Assembly: GCA_031772625.1 (NCBI GenBank)
Contig: CM062819.1
Coordinates: 1,229,493,070 to 1,229,557,069, forward strand
Length of the DNA stretch: 64,000 nt
Origin: Pinus tabuliformis
Lineage: Eukaryota > Streptophyta > Pinopsida > Pinales > Pinaceae
Direction: 5' to 3'
The notes under the pieces are model-generated. The model made no database searches. It had not been told where the DNA came from and was given only the letters and a program-made list of their open reading frames with translations. Below, one piece after another: positions 59,257-64,000 of this stretch (its first letter is position 1; each line of letters begins with the position of its first letter). The translations under genes and the position numbers were made by a program.

Positions 59257-61379
59257 TATAGCCCACATCTAGCCACATGATCATGTCACATCGACATGTT
59301 ATGTTAGCATCCCATGTCACCCCAAACTTGTTCCTTGTACCAAATCAATGTGACATGTCAACACCCACCTACTTGTAGGGTTGGTGAGTACTAGTTGGGC
59401 TTCACATGACTTCTAGATGACCTATTTTCTTAGTATCTAGATCTAGATTTTTTAGAAAGTTTATCATTATAATTTTTTCTATATTTATGGATATTTTATG
59501 GCCTTGACTTTAGGGTTCCTCCCCTGATAGATTTTGGTGTTAGTCTCCATCACTTGAAAAGTGTTGGCGTCCATCTACTACTATTAACAAATTTTGGATC
59601 CTCACATGACATTTGGCTTTTTGGAAAAATGCCTCGATAAGTTTTTTCTTGATGTATGGGTATTTGGATCTCTAAATATCTAGAACATCCCCACTTTCCT
59701 ATTAAGTGCTTTACATACATCCATAATTCTTCTTCTTTCATCTTCTACCCTTGAGAGATTTTGGTACCTGATTCTGACATTTGACATACTTTGGTACTCG
59801 CCTACTACACTTGACAAATTCTAGTACTTGATATATTATATTTTCTATTTTTTATCCCTTTCCTCTTTCCCATGGTCATGGGCCTTATTGGTACATATGG
59901 GCCAGGGGATGGGACTAGGGCTCTAGTACCCAAATTAACAAAAAATCCACTAAGAAATATCTAGTTTTCTAAAACTTCCTCTAATATTTCACGCCAATTT
60001 CAAAGGACTAAAGTTGACTCTGATAGGGGAGAAAATTATCCAAATACACCTGAAGGTTCAGAAATATGTGATAGTTGATAAAGGAATTCCAAAACACTTC
60101 CCACAACCAATATACTTCTCCAAAAGAAGAAAAAAAGATGGCACATGGTCAAAGCCATAATTTCACCCCAGTTGAATGAGACTCTTCTCACTCCTTTGGG
60201 ATTGCAAAACTTACACCTCCAACTCCAAAATATTACAAATAGAGTGGCTAGAATTTTGGCTTATCTCTAGAGGAAACAAAGGCTATAATAATAGGGATTT
60301 AATATCGTTGTTTCATCCCACAACTAGCTTGAGAAATGCCATCCACATTACTTATACATAAAGAGCTTTAGAGCTCATTCCAATTTTTTATTTATTTTCC
60401 ACGACATAATATACTTCAAAAATATTACAAGAAAAAACACTTAACCAATAATTCAAACTCATCATTCATACATAATCAATAACCTAGCGTTGCAACATTC
60501 ATGAAGCTTGAGAAAATAATATAATTTCATTAAACATGAAATAAATACACTTAATTGTGTTTCTTCAAGCTTTGTTGGAAACTAAAGAAGTGAGAGCAAC
60601 TCTCCACCCAACCATGGTCTCAACTACACTACATTTTTCTTACAGTTTTCCATCCATAAGCCATATATGATTCTTTAAGAAAAAGACTCACTTAGGGATA
60701 GCACTGTTCAAATCAAGGTAGAGGACATGACGGCCAATCTCCTTTACACAAAAATTGGTGTATTTCCTTTCAAACACTGAGCTAGGGTCTTTTAACATTC
60801 ATAATATTTCCATAGTGGAACCATGTGACATAAAAGGGAGTCCTTCTCTTATCTAGTAATTCATCAATACTTATGCTTTCTTAGTTCATTGCTTAGTTTA
60901 AACGAATTAATAAAATACAAATCTAACACTCTAGCTCAAGTTGAAAGCTTCAACACTACATTGTTTACCGAATTTATGTAAATTCAAAACTCCACATAGG
61001 TTGCTATGTCTTAGATTTCTTTCTATTGTCTTTCATTCAATGTCCTGCTATCAGCACCTACGTGTGGTTTGGTATCTCTTCTCTTTTCATATGTTGTCTT
61101 AGGTTCATATGCACTTATCTACTTTTTCTCTCTATTTCCAGCCACACTCACATGATTTCTACTCCTCTACTCTTCTCTCTTTCTCTATAATAGAACACAC
61201 TCCCTTGATTTTTTCACATAACACCACAATCACCTTGCGTGAGAATTCAAGGTCCCTATCTTGGGCTACATGGTCAATTCAAAATACTCTACAATGGGTA
61301 TGTAGCCCATACCATTAGAGAATTGTATGACCTATTAGGGGAATTTATACATAAAATATTAGCCTCAAAACAAAAAATT
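59257..61379. other. Interspersed AT-rich sequence, no gene recognised
   Basis: Contains loosely repeated phrases (ttttggtactcgcctac, cacttgacaaattctag) at 59520-59840, probably a decayed short tandem array. Open frames of 60-70 codons show no domain. Confidence 0.5.
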
Positions 61380-62490
61380 AACTAACAAAATCAACCTTAA
61401 AAGAATGAATAGGATTCAATATGATGATGTCATCCCCAGGGGTAAATATTTTTGGAAGGAAAAGAAGAAAAATACAATATCATGGTGTTAGCTTGGAATA
61501 AGCTCCCATTCTCAAGGAACTTCTCTTTTGATTGATTCTAAGATAAATCTCCTACTTTGAACTCCTTGTGATTCATGTTTCTATCTTCATAAATTTTTTG
61601 TTTGCCATGTTTTGCCTTCAGGTTGTACATGATTTTTACCATTTCTTGTTACATTTCCTTTAGCTTATTTGGTCCAAGTGTAATTTTTTTGACTATGTTA
61701 TTTCATCTTATTGGAATATTATATTTCCTCCCATACGATGCTTCAAAAGGAATCATCTTTAAACACATATGATAGCCATTTATATGAAAATTCTACCATG
61801 GATAAATAAACTTCCCACTTCTTGGGTTTCTAAATTAAATACATTCTTAGCATATCCTCCAACACTCTCTTTACTATTTCAATTTTGTCATATGACTGAG
61901 GATGATAGGCTATGTCAAAATACAACGAAATTCCAAATCTTGCAAAAAAATATTTTGATAATTTCGATATTAATTTTTAAATCGACATGACATAATGGTC
62001 CCAGGCATGCCATATAGTTTGAAAAAATATTTCATGAAAATATTTGAAATGTGAACTACTTTATAATTCAAATTCATAAGACTGAAGTGAGCTTCCTTCT
62101 TCAACTTGTTCCACACCAGCATGATTACATCGTGATTCTTTGTTATTTTAGGAAAAATAGTGATGAAGTCCACGAATATTAATTCACATTTCGATTCAAG
62201 ACTTTATATAGGCTGCAATAATATTGTTGGATGTTTATGCTCAACTTTGACTTGTTGACATTACAAATAAATAGAATTGTAATCTACAATACCCTTCCTC
62301 ATCCCAATCCAATAATAGAACTTTGTGGTTGTCATTGTTTTCTAATGGCTTGGGTGGTTCATATAAGGCTTCTTATGAAGTTCATATATTATAATGCTTT
62401 CAAGTCTAATGAGTTTGAAATTTGCTATTTTCCCTTAGACATCAATAGTTTGTCTTCTATTAACTGATAATCTACACATCTTGGTTCCTT
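61380..62490 (-). pseudogene. Ty3/gypsy integrase relic
   Basis: Minus-strand pieces of integrase: a core DFITIFPKITKNHDVIMLV and NKLKKEAHF (62173-62090), IAYHPQSYDKIE and VKRVLEDMLRMY (61930-61840), EFSYKWLSY (61790), C-terminal fragments to about 61400. The upstream zinc-binding region (62230-62490) is barely legible. No gag, RT or LTR found with it. Motifs are closest in style to the GY1 integrase but with many more lesions. Confidence 0.72.
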
Positions 62491-63352
62491 GGGCTTTTTA
62501 TCTTTGTATATTTTTACACATTGGAAGTATCCATAACCTTACAAAGAATTTTGTATTATATATTGTATATTTATCTCACATATGCATATTACTACTAGAG
62601 GTGTTGGAATTATGGTTAATGTGTTGTACTTGATGGAAACCTACTTGACAAATATGTCCTTGATGTCAAACTGGTTATAATATGGTGATTATGGAACTAT
62701 TGTAGATGCCATGTTTTATGGTGCATATATTACAGAGGATATGAAAGATAATTGGCAGTTTAGTTACAGAATGAATGAAATTGCGAAGTTTGAAAAGTAT
62801 ATGGACCTTTGTGTAGAAGAGTCACGTACATACGTAGGTTCTCTGAACAAAAGTCGCATCCATACGTAGGTTCTCTGAACAAAAGTCACATAAATAATTT
62901 GAACCATGGAAGGCAAGAAACTAGGAGCTATTATCATAGCAATTGCCCATAGTATTGCGATGGCAACGTCTATTTAATCTTGTCAATGAATACCAACAAA
63001 ACTACCAAAGTATTTTCCTATGATATTGGCAAGGAAACAATATTTATAAGGACAAGGAGATCAAGGAGCTAAGTGTGCAATACAATAGATTATTCACGTG
63101 TAATATGATATGGAATAGGTGTGCACCAAGGAGCAAGTAGAAGGCTCAGACCTGAAAGATTTGAAGATGTATTGAATACATGCTTGCTTGATTTTATTTT
63201 CTGAGTGATTAACAATGTAGGATATGGGATTGTGCTAGAATTATGATCAAAATATATATTTCTAAGATCTATAGGTTTTGATAGCATGTGCACAAAGACC
63301 TAGGTTTTACATGCGTTGTGATTTGCAACAAATATTTGATTTAGAAATTTAA
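62491..63352. other. No gene; contains a 32 bp tandem duplication
   Basis: Non-coding AT-rich flank. Two units at 62821-62852 and 62853-62884 each contain atacgtaggttctctgaac. The phrase tgttggaattatgg at 62611 resembles an LTR start but has no partner. Confidence 0.55.
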
Positions 63353-64000
63353 TGTAACAACCCTGGGTAAAATTCCATGTAATGAATGTTAAGAACAATA
63401 ACCACGGATGATTGGGACACTTATTCCAAGCTTAATGTTGGGCAAGACACCCTAGGGGGTGTTCATTTGGTTTTTTATGGCTAAGTAAATTGGCAAAGGC
63501 ATTAAAAGGTATTTTGGCACATTTATTTATGAAAATAAGGGAAATTATGAGAAAAAGGAGGTGAAAGGTCACATGTTGCATGTGAGGAGGAAAATGAAGG
63601 AAAATAATGGAAAATGAACAAAATAGAGACCACATTCATAAAAAGGCTTATGAGGGTTAGTTGGTAACCTTTTGTCATTTTAGTGTTGGAGCTCTCTCTC
63701 TCTCTCTCTCTCTTGGATACTTAGAGTTTTCTTGGAGCACTCTTAGAGGGTGTGGCATACTTGGATTCTTGGACAAAGAAGGCAAAGGAAGAGTAGGAAA
63801 ACACAAGAAGGCATCGGCATCAGTAGCTACATCAGATTTGCTTGCAAGTATCGAGTTGCATGTATGATTTCTTCACTTGTTTGGACATGCATGGCATATG
63901 CATGTGGATTCTTTGTCATGATCTATCACTGGCATGGAGAATTGCCTGGATTGACAGTGGATATCCTAGCCTTGCCATTTCTTGGATAGCCATGGTTATT
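63353..64000 (+). repeat. GY1-family LTR, plus orientation, cut by window end
   Basis: Starts tgtaacaaccctgggtaaa and follows the GY1 LTR in the opposite orientation for 648 bp, including the tgttgggcaagaca phrase and the short open frame (63750-63989) also seen at 9631-9888. A (CT)n run sits at 63692-63713. About 1.4 kb of LTR should lie outside the window. Whether it is solo or the 5' LTR of a full element cannot be told. Confidence 0.92.
63692..63713. repeat. (CT)n microsatellite
   Basis: Eleven CT units inside the LTR; the equivalent place in the GY1 copies (9912-9940, 18108-18120) has only a few units of gagagag on the plus strand. Confidence 0.95.

Noticed and set aside
62611..62700. 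tgttggaattatgg as the start of another copia LTR
   Set aside because: No purine tract before it, no partner LTR and no matching end in the window.

Overview
This is plant nuclear DNA made almost entirely of nested LTR retrotransposons. I found no intact host gene, tRNA, rRNA or CRISPR array. Evidence for a plant: Ty3 and Ty1-copia lineages with plant-type protein motifs, Met-tRNA, Arg-tRNA-like and Asp-tRNA-like primer sites, 1-2.3 kb LTRs, and stop codons dominated by TAG where Gln (CAG) is expected, as methylated CHG decay would produce. Large-genome seed plant; a gymnosperm is my guess, not shown.

Layout. 1-1150 (+): decayed Ty3 integrase end. 1734-4750 (+): a ~920-codon decayed reading frame of unknown function (Pro/Thr-rich middle, coiled-coil end). 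5639-7252 (+): a second unknown frame (globular helical part plus coiled coil). 8269-18478 (-): complete but dead Ty3 element GY1 with ~2.0 kb LTRs, Met-tRNA primer site, gag-pol and purine tract. 18479-20540: no gene. 20541-41208 (+): copia element CO1, gag only, its 3' LTR split by a younger insertion. 27025-40718 (+): copia element CO2 with 157 bp LTRs, whose leader holds an antisense fragment resembling a host trihelix-factor C-terminus. 29225-37025 (+): element TA1, inserted in CO2, with 1044 bp LTRs, perfect 5 bp target duplication and one intact 522-codon ORF (two zinc knuckles plus a retropepsin fold) but no capsid, RT or integrase. 41212-59251 (-): Athila-like Ty3 element AT1 with gag, PR, RT, RNase H, IN and an extra ORF downstream of IN. 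47916-51728 (+): non-autonomous element NA1 inside the RNase H/IN linker of AT1, encoding a ~600-codon coiled-coil protein unrelated to known retroelement domains. 61480-62490 (-): another Ty3 integrase relic. 63353-64000 (+): start of another GY1-family LTR, cut by the window edge.

History read from junctions. CO1 came first; AT1 inserted at the outer edge of the CO1 3' LTR (target cattt). A later illegitimate exchange placed a second copy of the CO1 LTR tail plus an AT1 LTR against the AT1 gag leader (junction near 55900), removing the AT1 primer site. CO2 then entered only the left copy of that LTR tail, and TA1 entered CO2. NA1 entered AT1 independently.

The most unusual content is the set of four accessory or non-canonical proteins carried by retroelements or retroelement debris (1734-4750, 5639-7252, the AT1 third ORF, NA1), the knuckle-plus-protease-only element TA1, and the probable captured host exon in CO2.
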